Shown here: positions 33,181 to 61,360 of the stretch, piece after piece
How the letters are laid out: every line of letters starts with the position of its first letter
Numbering within the stretch: the first letter of the stretch is position 1
Notes under the pieces: generated by a model
Databases searched by the model: none
Seen by the model: the letters and a program-made list of their open reading frames with translations, nothing else
What the model was told of the DNA's origin: nothing
DNA from: Lytechinus variegatus
Lineage: Eukaryota; Echinodermata; Echinoidea; Temnopleuroida; Toxopneustidae
Length of the DNA stretch: 64,000 bases
NCBI RefSeq assembly: GCF_018143015.1
Contig: NC_054747.1
Location: 33,757,733 to 33,821,732 of the forward strand
Direction of reading: 5' to 3'
Position numbers and translations under genes: made by a program

Positions 33181-34429
33181 AAAAAGGCCTGTGTATCTGT
33201 GTAATGCTGTACAAGTTCAGGACTATTGAGGCAATACGTTCATCTTCATCAATTGTTTACAAGATATGTGCACCTGAAATATGCCTGTATTTTAATAGAG
33301 TTTGGATTTCTTAATCACCTCTCGTTGAAAGCTAAGAGAGCTATTGGAGAAGGGCGCTTCAAACAGCTTAATTACCAAGTGCTTTCCATAGATGGAGTGT
33401 CCCAGGGATGCTTCTTAGGACCCGTTTGCTAGAATCAAGAGCTATGACCATGTCCTTTATAAAGAACAAGTCGATGACTTTTGATTATTCCATGTAACAC
33501 GAGGAACAAGAATCTACCGACTATTGTATTGCTCTTCATGTGAACTTCGTAAAAGGACCAGCTATGGAACTTTAGACTAACCAATTAACTAGAGTTCAGA
33601 ATACAGGCCATAGGCACCTATTCAAATACCAATTCTTTCATTTTGAAAAAAAAAAAATCCTGGATGTATGTATTTCTTTTTGTAAAATCGAGTAAAATTT
33701 CAGATTGACAATTCAAGTGGAGATAATAGTCATAGACTACCTAGAACACCTTTGTTATTGTTAATGTTTCTATTGCAAGATTAATGCAGCTCATTTAACC
33801 TTGATGAGGGGCATAGTATTCACTTATATTTCACCAAGGAACAATTATTTGTATGGGTCACATGATCAGTTTTTTGTATACAAATTTTGTTTTAATGAAT
33901 GAATTCTATATACATGAAATCAGAAAAAATATATAATGCAATTATTTGACCCACATCTTGTACAGTCCTGTGACCAATATTAAACTGAAACTTCTCATTT
34001 CTATTCTAAATCATGATCTTACCACTTTGATGCTAATCTTGTGTTAATTTGATATGAAGCGATTAAAAAACAAAATTAAATCTACTGAGAAAGGTACTGT
34101 ATCACCACCATTTGCAAAAGTTGAAAACCACCCGAGTGTTGTGTACAGTATGTAATTGTAGTAAATCGTAAGTGTCATTAAAATGGGTCTAATATAATTT
34201 GTTGGTGTAAGTTGAAATTAGTTCAGATTGTCAAGAAGTTTGCCTAATCATTTTGTTTTCAGAAAAAGTTTTACCTCAACATATTTTTTAAACAAAAGGA
34301 TTAGTCAAGCTATTTGACAATTTCCTTAAACTAATTTACTTTTCAACATTCAAATCAATCACAGAATAAACACCAATAGATAATGAAAAGGCCAGTTTCA
34401 ATGTAACCATGACAGTATATTACAGTGTA
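33181..34429. other. Non-coding stretch after the H2A-like pair
   Basis: A/T-rich DNA without an exon, stem-loop or clear repeat. The nearest poly(A)-like hexamers are ATTAAA variants around 33979 and 34063; no AATAAA was seen close to the stop. Confidence 0.5.
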
Positions 34430-34604
34430 CAGGGGTGTGAGTGGTCACAGATAAAAAGATCTCAAAAAAGGCTGAAGAGTGTTGAACAAAAAATCTGAAA
34501 TAGAAAGAGCTCCCATTCTTGTTGTACAGAGGAAAGCCAAAAATAAGCTGAAATTACTGAAGCTGAAAATCAAAACAAAAAAAATCTGAACTCTCACACC
34601 CCTG
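34430..34604. mobile_element. MITE with CAGGGGTGTGAG ends, copy 1
   Basis: The ends CAGGGGTGTGAG and CTCACACCCCTG are perfect inverted repeats, and the interior shares AGATAAAAAGATCT and GTACAGAGGAAAGCC with copy 2 at 55866-56048. Confidence 0.8.
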
Positions 34605-35253
34605 AGTATATTATAATTATGTGCTATACACACAAATATTCAGCTGGTCTAAAACTTTAGCAAATGGTAGTAGATATACAGGTGACTCTATGTAATTTGA
34701 ATCTCGTAGGGCAACAGACATCTGCTCAACTTGGGCACGTTTTGCATATTCTGATCAGAAATAACGCTTAAAGATTCAATTACGAACGGTCAACAAATAT
34801 ATTTTTAGAATCGTCTATTCGACATACACTTAAAAGGCATTTATCTCAAAATTTGTTTCTCTCTGTTGAAACCCTCCTGGGACAGTATGAGAAAACAACA
34901 AGGAGAATTTAAACGACCAACACCTCCGAACAGCTGAATGGGGTGCATTTGCAGCAGCAGATCCCGGCAGGGGCTCCAGGGGCGCATGCTCCCTCTATAT
35001 TTTACAATCATCCATTCAACATACAAATTAATACAGAAAATTGAAGAAAATGTTAATATGCGCCCCCTCTTTGATAAAATCCTGGACCCTCTGCTGCATA
35101 TGTATTCACGGATAACTAAAAGAAGACGCTTACAAAGGACAAAAGATCCACTGGAGAGATGACCAAGCATTAAGTGACAAAATAAATTTATATTTGCAGC
35201 CAAGTCTTTTAAGACTACATGATTTGTGCACTTATCAACATGTTTACAAAGCA

Positions 35254-36132
35254 GGGGGGTGTTTCTAAAAGATTTAAGTATGACTTAGAGTTGCACTTAA
35301 ATGCCCAGTTGCATGTGGTAAGTAAGGCATGACCGCATTGGTCAGATCATGTCAACAGGACACGCACTACTGCACTTTTATTGCTCATTGCATATCATAC
35401 ACAGGATTACATACAAGGTGTTTACTGCAAAACTTCCATTATTCTCTCCGCCATGAAAACCTTTAAAGATCATATCATATATACACGTTGATACTTAAAG
35501 GTCAAGCCCCCCCCAGAAAATTGTTGATTTGAATCGATAGAGAAAAATCAAACAAACATAACGCTGCAAATATCAAAATCGGATGTAAATAAGAAAGTTA
35601 TGACATTTTTAAGTTTCGCTTATTTTTCACAAAATAGTTAAATGCACAACGCAGCGATATGCAAATGAGAGAGTCGATGTCCATCACTCACTATTTCTTT
35701 TGCTTTTTATTGTTTGAATAATACAATATTTCAATTTTTACAAATTTGACAATAATGACCAACTTAAATTAACCATAAACTGTTAAAATAATGGTAATTC
35801 CACATGTTCAGGGAGAAATTAAACTTTGTTTCACTTGACAAGGAGAAAATAAGAATATTTCATATAAGAAAATACAAAAGAAATAGTGAGTGGGTGACGT
35901 CATCAGTCTGCCAATTTGCATACAGACCAGGATGTGAATATAACTGTTTATTGAAATTAAGCGAAACTTTAAAAGGTCATAACTTTCTTATTTTACATCC
36001 GATTCTGATGAAATGTTCAGTGTTTTGCTTGTTAGATTTTTCTCCCTTTATTCAAATCAACTTTTTGTTGGGGTGGACTTGTCCTTTAAGTGCGACTCTT
36101 AGTCATACTTAACTCTTTAAGAAACAACTCCC
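35254..36132. mobile_element. MITE with GGGGTGTTTC ends, split by another MITE
   Basis: The outer ends GGGGGGTGTTTCTAAAAGAT and TAACTCTTTAAGAAACAACT are inverted repeats, with AAGTATGACTTA mirrored inside. The inner segment 35497-36087 is a complete AAAGGACAAG MITE, so the outer element was present first. Confidence 0.7.
35497..36087. mobile_element. Long-TIR MITE family AAAGGACAAGTCCACC, copy 4 (nested)
   Basis: Left end AAAGGTCAAGCCCCCCC and right end GGGGTGGACTTGTCCTTT, with long inverted arms. It is inserted inside the MITE at 35254-36132. Confidence 0.85.
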
Positions 36133-36420
36133 GGTTCTGCTTTTCTGAAGACAACAAATGTCTTCTATTCCCGTACAACACCAGAAAATGTACATTTCAT
36201 ACAGACATCAACATGACAATGTGAAACCACCCAATCTCTGAAACTTGCAGAATTTTGACAATGCTGTTATTCAGCTTCTTTCTTCTTAAAAAGACCAAGT
36301 TTATAGTTCAATTCAATATCAAAATGTAGAAGTAGGTTTATTCTACTAGCATAAAGAGTTTAAACATCATAATGGTAAACCTATCTACATTAAAGAACAT
36401 TCAGGTACCAGTACCTGGAA

Positions 36421-36716
36421 ACTACTACCAATAATTCTACTTGCTTATATAGCGCTTAATACTTTGTTAGAAGTCTCTAATCGCTCTACAGTATATGCAG
36501 CATAATTACCCTGGCTTTAGCAATGCAGCTGTTACGTGCACTGCGTTTCAAGGAATAAATTCCTGCTAGGTACCCATTTACCTCACCTGGGTTGAGTGCA
36601 GCACATTGTGGATCAATTTCTTGCTGAAGGAAATTACGCCCTGGCTGGGATTCAAACCCACGACCCTCTGTTTCAAAGTCCAGAGACTTATCCACTGGGC
36701 CACAATGCTCCACACT
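36421..36716 (-). mobile_element. Full-length tRNA-derived SINE, family A
   Basis: On the minus strand the head is GGAGCATTGTGGCCCAGTGG, with an A box, then GGGTTTGAATCC as B box. The body includes AAATTTCCTTCAGCAAGAA-type and GTGCTGCACTCAACCCAGG-type phrases. The 3' end is GATTAGAGACTTCTAACA and AAGCGCTATATAAGCAAG. It defines the family for the partial copies at 14722, 18348, 25377 and a fragment at 41099-41150. Confidence 0.8.
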
Positions 36717-36871
36717 AACGAATTAGTACTAATGTTAAACGAATACAGGAATGAACTACTGTTTTTAACTATAGCCTATAATAACAAAGTCCAGATAATA
36801 CTGAATAAGGCATTTTACAGAATTCTGCTTGGCAAATTCCTTTTTTTTCACAGTGCCAAAATGTTTAATCT

Positions 36872-37178
36872 GGCCCGTATTCTGAAGTCGGGCTTATTTA
36901 TACTCTGGTCTAAAGTTGTGGTTTGACTATGGATAGCCAATTGTTACATAAATCTCAAACAGTAGAGGTTCATTGTACCAGCTCATTGACTTTCAAATCA
37001 TTCTTAACTGTCTGGGGAGGATAAATACAATAATTGTCTTCACCATTAAAGAAATGGGACAGAGCACAGTTAACTTATGAAACGTGCCATGCGAACAAAT
37101 TTTGACATAGTTGGCTTCCCATAATTTTAGCAGAGATAAACCACAGTGTCAGTTGAACCCGAGTTCAGAATATGTGCC
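36872..37178. mobile_element. MITE family GCCCGTATTCTGAAGTCGGG, copy 1
   Basis: Inverted ends GCCCGTATTCTGAAGTCGGG and GAGTTCAGAATATGTGCC. Inner mirrored phrases are GTTGTGGTTTGACTATGGAT and TTGGCTTCCCATAATTTTAG. Six copies lie between 36.8 and 54.5 kb. Confidence 0.8.
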
Positions 37179-37398
37179 TCTGTATATCCCTAGAAGTGTC
37201 CAATACCCCATGAAATCTGACTCTCCAGAGAGGCACTACACTACATCTATTGGTCATTAAACTTGAATCTACCCTGGGCGATTGACCACACCCTGTTTCT
37301 ACTGGGTTATCTTCCTGAACACCTGGGTCCTGTAACACAAAGGCAACCGATTAATCCTACACTTGATTTTCAAGATTGATTGTACATTGTAGTCAATT

Positions 37399-37693
37399 GC
37401 CCGTATTCTGAAGTCGGGTTTAAATTAGACCATGGTCCAACTCTGTGCTAAAATTATGGGCAGCCAAACGTTTCAAAATTTAGTTTACAGTGATTGTTTA
37501 TCATGTTGCCCATGTTTACTGTGCTCATTACTAATTCTTAAATGGTGAAGACATACTTATCTTTCACAGGCAGTTTATCATGTTTTGGGAGTCACATGAG
37601 CTGATACATTGAACCTCTACTGTTAGAGATTTATGTAAAAATTGGCTTTCCATAGTTAAACCACAACTTAAAACCATAGTTCAGCATACGGGC
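37399..37693. mobile_element. MITE family GCCCGTATTCTGAAGTCGGG, copy 2
   Basis: Inverted ends GCCCGTATTCTGAAGTCGGG and GTTCAGCATACGGGC, with the family interior (CAGCCAAACG ... TTGGCTTTCCATAGTTAAAC). Confidence 0.8.
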
Positions 37694-38165
37694 CAATGCA
37701 ATCAATCATAGAAAATTGTTCTAAGATCATCGCTATGCTTTGTGCAAAGGGAGCCCTTATTCTTCAGAGCATCTTGACAATCAATTTGCTGCATCATCAC
37801 ATAAATAATAAAAATTTTATCGCAGTTCAGGGTCCAATTGATCTTGTGCTTCGTTGACAAATACATCACAGAATTTTACAATTCCAAACAAATATAGACA
37901 TTACTATATTACTAATAAATGTCTGTGTTTTTGTTTGATAAAGCCCTTAATGATTTTGGGATGTAAATACCAAAGGTGCTGATCCTAGTAGCCAACAAAC
38001 AGTAAAAGCAATCTCCTTGATTTTTTCCATTGCTATACACACAAATTAGGCAACCATTTGCCACATTAGACAGAGCATTACATCGTTATCTCAAATGTAA
38101 TCATACATATTAACAAGTAAGAACATTCATTATGTATATTTGGCACAGTAGGACCCTGTACTTCA

Positions 38166-38438
38166 GGGCCCCGTCTTACAAAGATTTACGATCGATCCAA
38201 TCAATCATAACTATGGAAAGCCAGCAAAGTCATCATATAACATGCATGTTTGCTAAAAAAAATCTCTACATATGAATGTATATCCATAAATTCATTGATT
38301 CCTTTACAATTTGGTGTGTTCTCCTTTGTTTACGATGGACATTTTGCAAATTTCCTGTAGAAAAAATTATGACACTGATGGATTTCCATAGAGATATGAT
38401 TGATTGGATCAATCGTAACTCTTTGTAAGACAGGGCCC
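38166..38438. mobile_element. MITE with GGGCCCCGTCTTACAAAG ends, copy 1
   Basis: The ends GGGCCCCGTCTTACAAAGAT and CTCTTTGTAAGACAGGGCCC are inverted repeats, and the GATTGGATCAATCGTAACT phrase is mirrored. A second copy is in a CHEK1 intron at 40431-40692. Confidence 0.8.
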
Positions 38439-39085
38439 AGGTGTACATCAGGGTACTTACAAAACTCTTATCTTTGAATTTTACAGCTAAAATAACTATA
38501 CTCACAGGTAATGAGACAATAGACATAAAGTAACTTTAAAGCATACTAACAGCTAACACATGGCCTTGCTGATGTAAAGTTTCAGAAGCCTTCAAAAGGT
38601 TTTCTTCCTCATTGTTTTCATGTATTTGTTACTTTCCTTTCAACATTGAAAAGTCACGAGTTTTTACCAACACCAAGACACAATTTACAAACAATTATCC
38701 TTTTGGAAAAGAAGAAAAACAAACAAATATTTGGCAAAAATAAATGCATTAATGGAACCCCCGCGTGCACCAATCGTCACGCAGACTAACATAGAAGTAC
38801 AAAAATATACCAATAACGTTTTTTCCTCAGAAGTTGGATATATCAATGACCTATCCTCTTGAAATTAACAGCAGCATGAATATAATTCTGGTGATTCTAA
38901 GAAACTGATTTTTTTTCTCTCTAAAAGGTGTTGAAGAAACTGACATTTCATTGGTTATGTCCATCATAACAATGAAATGCAGGATCAATTATTTTCCATG
39001 AAGGGTAGACAAAACACTGAAACTTTCCTCAGAGGAATTAACTGCAATGTCTGGTAATTCTCTAACATGGAAAGCTGTGTCCTTG

Positions 39086-39783
39086 TCCATTACAAATCGT
39101 TGAAGAAGCTGAAATTACATCAGTTTGTTTTCAGTGATATAATAATGTACAAATTTTCTGATTTTCCAATGAAGTGAGAGGAATCAATGGACCTTTTCCC
39201 TAATGAAAATGACGGTGGGTTTATTGATCCAGTAGTTCTTACATCAAAAACTGGGTTCTAGTATCGATACAATAGAATACTGAAGCGATGACGTCAGTTG
39301 CTATGGTGTCATGGCGGCCTGTCCATTACAAATCGTTGAAGAAGCTGAAATTACATCAGTTTGTTTCAATGAGATATAATAATGTACAGATTTTCCTGAG
39401 AGGCGAGATGAATCGATGGACCTTTTCCCTAATGAAATTGAAGGTGGGTTTATTGATCCAGTAGTTCTCAGAATCTCTAGTTCTCAGAAACTGTGTTCTA
39501 GTACCGATATAATAGAATACTGAAGCGATAACGTCAGTTGCCATGGTGGCCTGTCCATTACAAATCGTTGAAGAAGCTGAAATTACATCAGTTTGTTTTC
39601 AGTGATATAATACTGTACAGATTTTCCTGAGAGGTGAGATGAATCGATGGACCTTTTCCCTAATGAAAATGACGGTGGGTTTATTGATCCAGTAGTTCTT
39701 ACATCAGAAACTGGGTTCTAGTACTGATGCAATAGAATACCGAATGGATGACGTCAGTTGCCATGGTGTCATGGCGGCCTGGT
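39086..39783. repeat. Tandem repeat of ~233 bp, three copies, with inverted partial copy
   Basis: Units start TCCATTACAAATCGTTGAAG at 39086, 39322 and 39554. The end phrase GACGTCAGTTGCCATGGTGT reappears inverted at about 39928-39990. The block lies 470-1165 bp past the CHEK1 stop. Each unit has TTTATT on the plus strand (AATAAA on the gene strand), the nearest at 39680-39685. Confidence 0.85.
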
Positions 39784-40104
39784 TCTAAACAAATGAACCT
39801 GCCCAATAAAAGCGTGTTTTTAAAAGGAGAAAATGGCTGCTATCGGAATTTGATCACTTGCAACCTATTTTTCATGAGCAAAAGTCATACATATGTGTAC
39901 AGACCATCATCAGCTGCGACTATGTTTAGAACCAGCCCGCCATGACACCATTGCAACTGACGTCACACTTCGGTACTCTATGTCGAGCAGGAATCTGAAA
40001 TAACACCTGTTCAGTTCCAGCGCAGGTAAATGTACCAGACTACCAGTATAATTGGAACTGGAGTTCTGGCTAAGAGTGTAGATGCAATTTGTTCTGAACA
40101 TGGG

Positions 40105-40242
40105 CAAAGGTCAACCTTCATCATGGCACGGTAGGTTAAAGTTCAAGATGACAAAGGTCAGAGTTCAGTTCACAATGCACCAAGGTTCAAAGTTCACAAT
40201 GGCATCAAAGGTCAAAATTCACCATGGCAAAGGTCAATTTCG
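40105..40242. promoter_or_regulatory. Cluster of AGGTCA/AGTTCA-type half sites
   Basis: About eight copies of (A)AAGGTCA, AAAGTTCA or AGAGTTCA lie in 140 bp directly 3' of the CHEK1 stop. They include AGGTTCAAAGTTCA and AGGTCAAAATTCA, which have DR1 spacing. DR1 pairs are the usual sites for HNF4/RXR-type nuclear receptors. A degenerate tandem repeat could produce the same pattern by chance. Confidence 0.35.
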
Positions 40243-40250
40243 AGGTTCGA

Positions 40251-56150
<15,900 letters not shown>

Positions 56151-56827
56151 GGTTACTGCATATTTTCACCACTCACTTTGAGAAAGATTCTGCAGTGTTA
56201 ATAAAAAATGAAAATTAATTCAGATCTATAGAGTCCAGGGGGCCATTTCACGAAGCTTGTTAAATCATAACAAATTTCCAAGAACATATTTTAATTACAG
56301 AAATCATTTGATTTGATTAGCTGATTGTTATACTAGCTACTTGTTATAGAAATTGTGTGTGTGATATTACCTACATGTAAGAAGTCTTTATAAAACAGGA
56401 CCAAGAAACTAGGAAAAAAGCAAATTTTTACCCTCAGACCCTTAACAAATAAATAACATGAATGTCATGAATTATTTCATTATTTAAGTGTGCATTTAAA
56501 CAGGATGCTGCAAGAAAATAATTGCAAAGCTCGGTTACAAGTTTAGCCGAGCCCGAGAGTCGCAGATATAAGTTTGTACTCCTTGTCGAAAGAGGCAAGA
56601 TCACCTAGATCCATTACACATAATACACAATGACATGATTGTTTGAAATTATGGTGCCATGGATTCTTTTTCTTCCATGGAGTTCAGTTCATTCCTCTTG
56701 GTAGGGTATTGGTCTAATCGTACCTGTGAGTCATACAAGATTTGATTTAGGTCATGGTGCTTACAATCACACAAACACATAAAATTGGTGCACATTTGGT
56801 GCACACATTTTGAGGAATTAAACTTAC

Positions 56828-57120
56828 AGGGGAGGTTCCCCCTGATAAATATTTTATTGTAAACATAGCAGAAAAATTAATATAAAATAAGGTTTGATGA
56901 AAATCAATCAATGACTAACTTGTTAAAGAAGTTACTAGTATTTTCATTTTTTTTTATTTGTGATGTCATATATGTGAGTATGCAGCTTCCACATATAGCC
57001 TACAGTGTGTTTAAAAACTCAATGAAATGTCATTTTCAAAAAAAAATTGAAAATTATTTTGTTTGTACATTAGTAGCATCGGCAGCGGAGCAGAGGATTA
57101 CCTTTTGTGTTTGGGGGACA
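56828..57120. repeat. Dispersed repeat, same family as 25552-25990
   Basis: Carries ATTGTAAACATAGCAGAAAA, GGTTTGATGAAAATCAATCA, GAAGTTACTAGTATTTTCAT and GATGTCATATATGTGAG in family order. Confidence 0.5.
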
Positions 57121-58199
57121 CAACAAAAGGCGTCCCCCCCAACACAAAAGAATATCTACGGTACATACAGGAACCCAACAATAAATTGAGGGCAGTATTG
57201 CATAAATTTATTTTACAGGCGTTACAGAAAATGTTTCAACTTACCCCATGTTCCAACTAAACCCGGTCTCCCCTAGTATAGTTTAGATCTAATTTACTTT
57301 CTTGCAATGTCATAAATCTAATTTACTTTTAATCACACAACTCATTGTGATTGTGAAAACCCATCTACATTACTGACATGATGAATCCTGAAAAAAAATG
57401 GTCTGAACTCTGAAGTTCAGTCAACTCACTCAGCAGACCAGTGGCAGTAGGCTACAGTAGTAGCTAGCAGTGTAGACCAAAAGCTTCGGTCTCTGTTACG
57501 TTGGTTGTTCAGCTGAACTCTGTTGGCTTCACTCACCAAATACAGAGACCGAAGTTCTAGCACGATCTGTACAGGGGACTCAATGGCCATATGTTTATGT
57601 ACTATCGGATAAAACGGGGAAGTGAATTTGCGCGACAGCCGAGGTAAGTCACTGTTTTTGTTCCTTAACCTGATTTTCCTCATTTTTTTGGCAATTAATG
57701 CCAAAAGGGAATATTAATTTGCATTTTTGGTTGCGTTAATTTTCAAAATTTTTATTAATTAAAAACAAAAATTGAAGAGCCCCGACAGGGATTTTGCATT
57801 GCAAGTCCCCTAATCATGGTGGCTGCACGATAGTGAGCCGTCTGTGTACGAGGAGAAATTTAAAAAATGGTAAAAAACTCCTCGAAACTGACGGCTGCCA
57901 GCTGTCTACTAGCAGTGCCACTTTTTGGCAAGCTATAAAGTATAGGCCTAGATCTATAACATCTCGACCCTAATTTAAATTTAGGTTGAACTTGACTCAA
58001 CTTAACTAGGCCTAGGCCTAGCCCTAGGCCTAGTTAGACTTTCTTTTTACTTTTAGGAACTCCACTCTGAGTATGACATCACAAATTGCCATCTTTTAAT
58101 GATTCATAATAATCAGATTTCATAGAAGCGGTCATGGAAATCATGTGTATGTACATTGCAAGTGTAACAATATTGAATATTTAAAATTCGTTTGACGTA

Positions 58200-58480
58200 C
58201 CCGCAGCGGAGACTCAGTCAGAGCTTGATAACTACCTGGGCGGCTGCCAAGGGCGCAAATGCTTTCCAGTTCCCGCTCACTGACGTCTAACTCGCACAGC
58301 AGCAGTCGTACTCGTACCACTGGCGATCTCATTGAAACTGGCGCGCCAAATTTGCACATGTCATGTGTTTTGATCTCGAGGAAGCTGAAATGACGAGCGC
58401 CATCTATTGGCGAAAATAATTCAAATTTTCTAAGAACAGCGCTAGCACAACCGGGTACGGTGCGCAGAGAAATTCTCAAC
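58200..58480 (-). promoter_or_regulatory. Candidate CHEK1 promoter with two E2F-like sites
   Basis: A short GC- and CpG-richer segment about 2.2 kb upstream of the CHEK1 ATG. It holds TTTGGCGCGCC on the gene strand (58350-58340) and TTTCGCCAA (58415-58407), both close to the E2F consensus TTTSSCGC. CHEK1 is an E2F-regulated S-phase gene in vertebrates. A non-coding first exon is implied but was not delimited. Confidence 0.5.
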
Positions 58481-59017
58481 TTACATTTAATAAATTCAAA
58501 GATGCCGGGAAAGATGCACAAGATACCATTTTCATATTTGTAATGATAGGGCTTGTTATCATGTGTATGGAACTTTTTAGTGTTTCAAAAAGTGGGGGAC
58601 ATCTTGCACTCGTGGATCGTCGATCGCCCCTATGCATAACAAAAAAAAAACATTGGGAACAATTTTTTCTTCCTCACTTTTTGACCATATGTATATATGC
58701 ATGCTCAGAAAGTTGGCACCAACATCCCAGAAAAAAAACAGATAAAACCAGTTGAAATTTAATTGGTTTCAACTGGATTAAACTGGTACCAATTGAAACC
58801 AATTGGCACAACTGATAAACTCCCATGCATCATACCAGTATATTCCAGTTAAAACCCAGTCCCAACTGGACTGCTGAAAACATATACAAGTTCATTCCAG
58901 TTGAGACCAATAACTATATACTGATATAAATAAGTACACCAGTCAATACCAGTTAAAACCAATAGGCCGTTGCTGGTTTATCTACCATAGATTCAAGTTT
59001 AAAACCCATATGCCAAA

Positions 59018-59198
59018 CTGGGCGTTGTGGCGTGCGCCTGTAATCAAGGTGGGGAAGTTACAAATTGATGTAGAGGTTCGAGCCCTGCATGGTCACGTCT
59101 TTCGGATGGTGACGTTAAAGGTCGGTCCCAGACGTAAATAATCATATCTGATTGATACACGTCTGACAAAACTAAAAATACACACATACACACATTTG
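59018..59198 (+). mobile_element. 7SL-like SINE, family C, copy 2
   Basis: Head CTGGGCGTTGTGGCGTGCGC, CTGTAATC, then GAGGTTCGAGCCCTG, the same body as copy 1 and a (CA)n-type tail. It is flanked by ATGCCAAA at 59010-59017 and 59199-59206, a target-site duplication that supports retroposition. Confidence 0.7.
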
Positions 59199-59387
59199 AT
59201 GCCAAAACTGGTATATCATAAACCAACTGATACCATGAACATACATGCCTTATACCAATTGCAACTCATACTTTAGTTCAGATTGTTTTTGCTGGAACCC
59301 ATAGACCTCATAACCCACTTGAAACCCATTAACCATACTGGAATATCAAACCAAGAACCAATAGGCCTTACTGGGATATATACCAGC

Positions 59388-61225
59388 CAGTGTTGTAGTC
59401 AAGGCTTAAATTGACCTCCAAGGCCAAGGCTTTAATACCCAAGGCCAAGGCTTCAATACCCAAGGCTGAGGCCAAGGCATGGAAACCCAAGCCCAAGGCC
59501 AATAGGCCTGAAAACCTCAAGGCCAAGGCCGAGGCATTTCAATTGTTCAATATATGAATGCTTAGGCGGCAGACATGACACACAGGACCAAATGTATAAA
59601 AGGTGTGAGCGAGCGAATTGAGCGAGCAAAATTTTTGACCCTTGTACATTTAAAACGAAAATAATTTCATGATAGATCATGTAGATTTAGACATAAAATT
59701 AAAATAAATATATAGTTACCTTTGTACATTTAATTATTTTTCTAGGCGATTCACATTGCAATAATTATTATTACCAAGGTGAACCTGGCATGCCCATTCT
59801 GAACATATGTCTTTCTCCTCTCCCTGGGACAGGAGAGGCAGAATTTTTTTTTTTTTTTTGGGGGGGTCAAAGCCAAAATGCACTTACAGTATAAAGTCTA
59901 AATGAGAATTTGGTGCAAACAGATATTTTCAAAATGAGATTATCAACTGTGTGAAGAAGTTGTGTGTTTTGTGGAAATTAAGTTCAGCAAAGCTTTTTAA
60001 AGTGATTTCTAATTGATAAGACAGATATTTTGATTTAGGCTTTAATTTTCCGCTATAGAAAGCATAGCGAGCAAGCGGTTTTGAAAAAAAAATTGAAGTT
60101 GTAAAATTCGATTTTTGGTCAATTATGGTGCTAATCACTGTTAAAAGGGCATCCTTGCGAGATGTTGTAATTAGATGTAATAAGAAATGAAATTTAAATA
60201 TTCCGAGCTGTTTTTGTAATCATGAAAAAGGTGTGCATCTTACTAAACAAATTAACGCGAGCGCAAAACACGAGCTGAAATTTTTACTGACCAGAAAAGG
60301 AAGCTGTTTTGGACTGCATTTAGTGACTCATTAATAGGATACATAACTCACCTATCAAATAATGCGAGCGCAAAGCGCTAGCTCAAAAATTTGTGATATT
60401 CCGACCTGAAAATGGAATGCGAACCTTACTAATAATTTATGCGAGCACAATCCAAAATTTGTTGATTTTGGAACCTAAAATTTTGCTCTGTATGCCATGC
60501 TTGGCCCCTCAAAATTTTTGGCTCATCATGCCATTGATGCTATAGCCCATTTGGAAATGACAAAATTGAAGTTTGTGTTCAAGTTTACCGAATCTTTTCA
60601 GAATATCATTAAGACTTAAAACATTCTTGTTGGTCAAAGAAAATAATACAAGGAAAACCCTAATGGAATAGAAATCAACCTTGTTATCATTCTTTAGAGT
60701 AAGCTATTTTTAAAGAATGAAAATTGTTGTCAAAATTGCAGTCAGATCTGTCAGAATTATTCCTGTCATAAAATCACTATAATCAGTGGCGTACCTTGGG
60801 TCACGGCATTGGGGGGCACCAGCAAAAATTTGGAGTCACCTAGTGAGTGCACGAAGCGCGCCCAGTTGCCAGGTATACTGACTGACATAATAGAGATATC
60901 TTAAGGACAGTGCCAATAAACAGATATTTATCACTAGTCAAATAATGCGAGCGCAAAGCGCAAGATAAATTTTTTTGATATTCAGACCTAAACAGGGACA
61001 TTACAATCAATCTTTAGTAATCATGATACGTACATGTCTCGCTAAATAATTTATTTAAAAAACATTTATAATTACTTATATAAAACAAATGAAAGTACAA
61101 AATACAAAATGCCTTGAAAAAGCCTTGAAAATACCTTAAAAATGCCTTGAAATTTCAAGGCTCAAAATCTTTAAGGCCAAGGCCCTCTCAAGGCCAAGGC
61201 CGAGCATCAAGGCACTACAACACTG
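59388..61225. mobile_element. hAT-type non-autonomous transposon, 1.84 kb
   Basis: The ends CAGTGTTGTAGTCAAGGC and AAGGCACTACAACACTG are inverted repeats. A perfect 8-bp duplication ATACCAGC flanks the element (59380-59387 and 61226-61233), diagnostic of hAT. Subterminal arms carry many CCAAGGC/GCCTTG motifs. The middle (about 59570-61020) is made of degraded repeat with GCGAGCGCAAAGCGC phrases and no transposase frame. Confidence 0.85.
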
Positions 61226-61360
61226 ATACCAGCTAATTCTAGTTAAAACCCATATACCAAACTGCATGGAACAGATTTATGCCAGTTGGAACCCATAGAC
61301 CGCCCATAACCCATTTGAAACCATGCAATTGATCACACCATGCATACTGGAATATCATGT

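Larger units (their letters stand above)
58730..61360. repeat. Self-complementary CCAGTTNNAACCAATT-type repeat, split by two insertions
   Basis: Short phrases CCAGTTGAAACC, AACCAATTGG and AAACCAGTT iterate in both orientations at 58730-59017, 59199-59387 and 61226-61360. A 7SL-like SINE (59018-59198) and a hAT-type element (59388-61225) interrupt them, so the host repeat is older than both. Confidence 0.65.
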
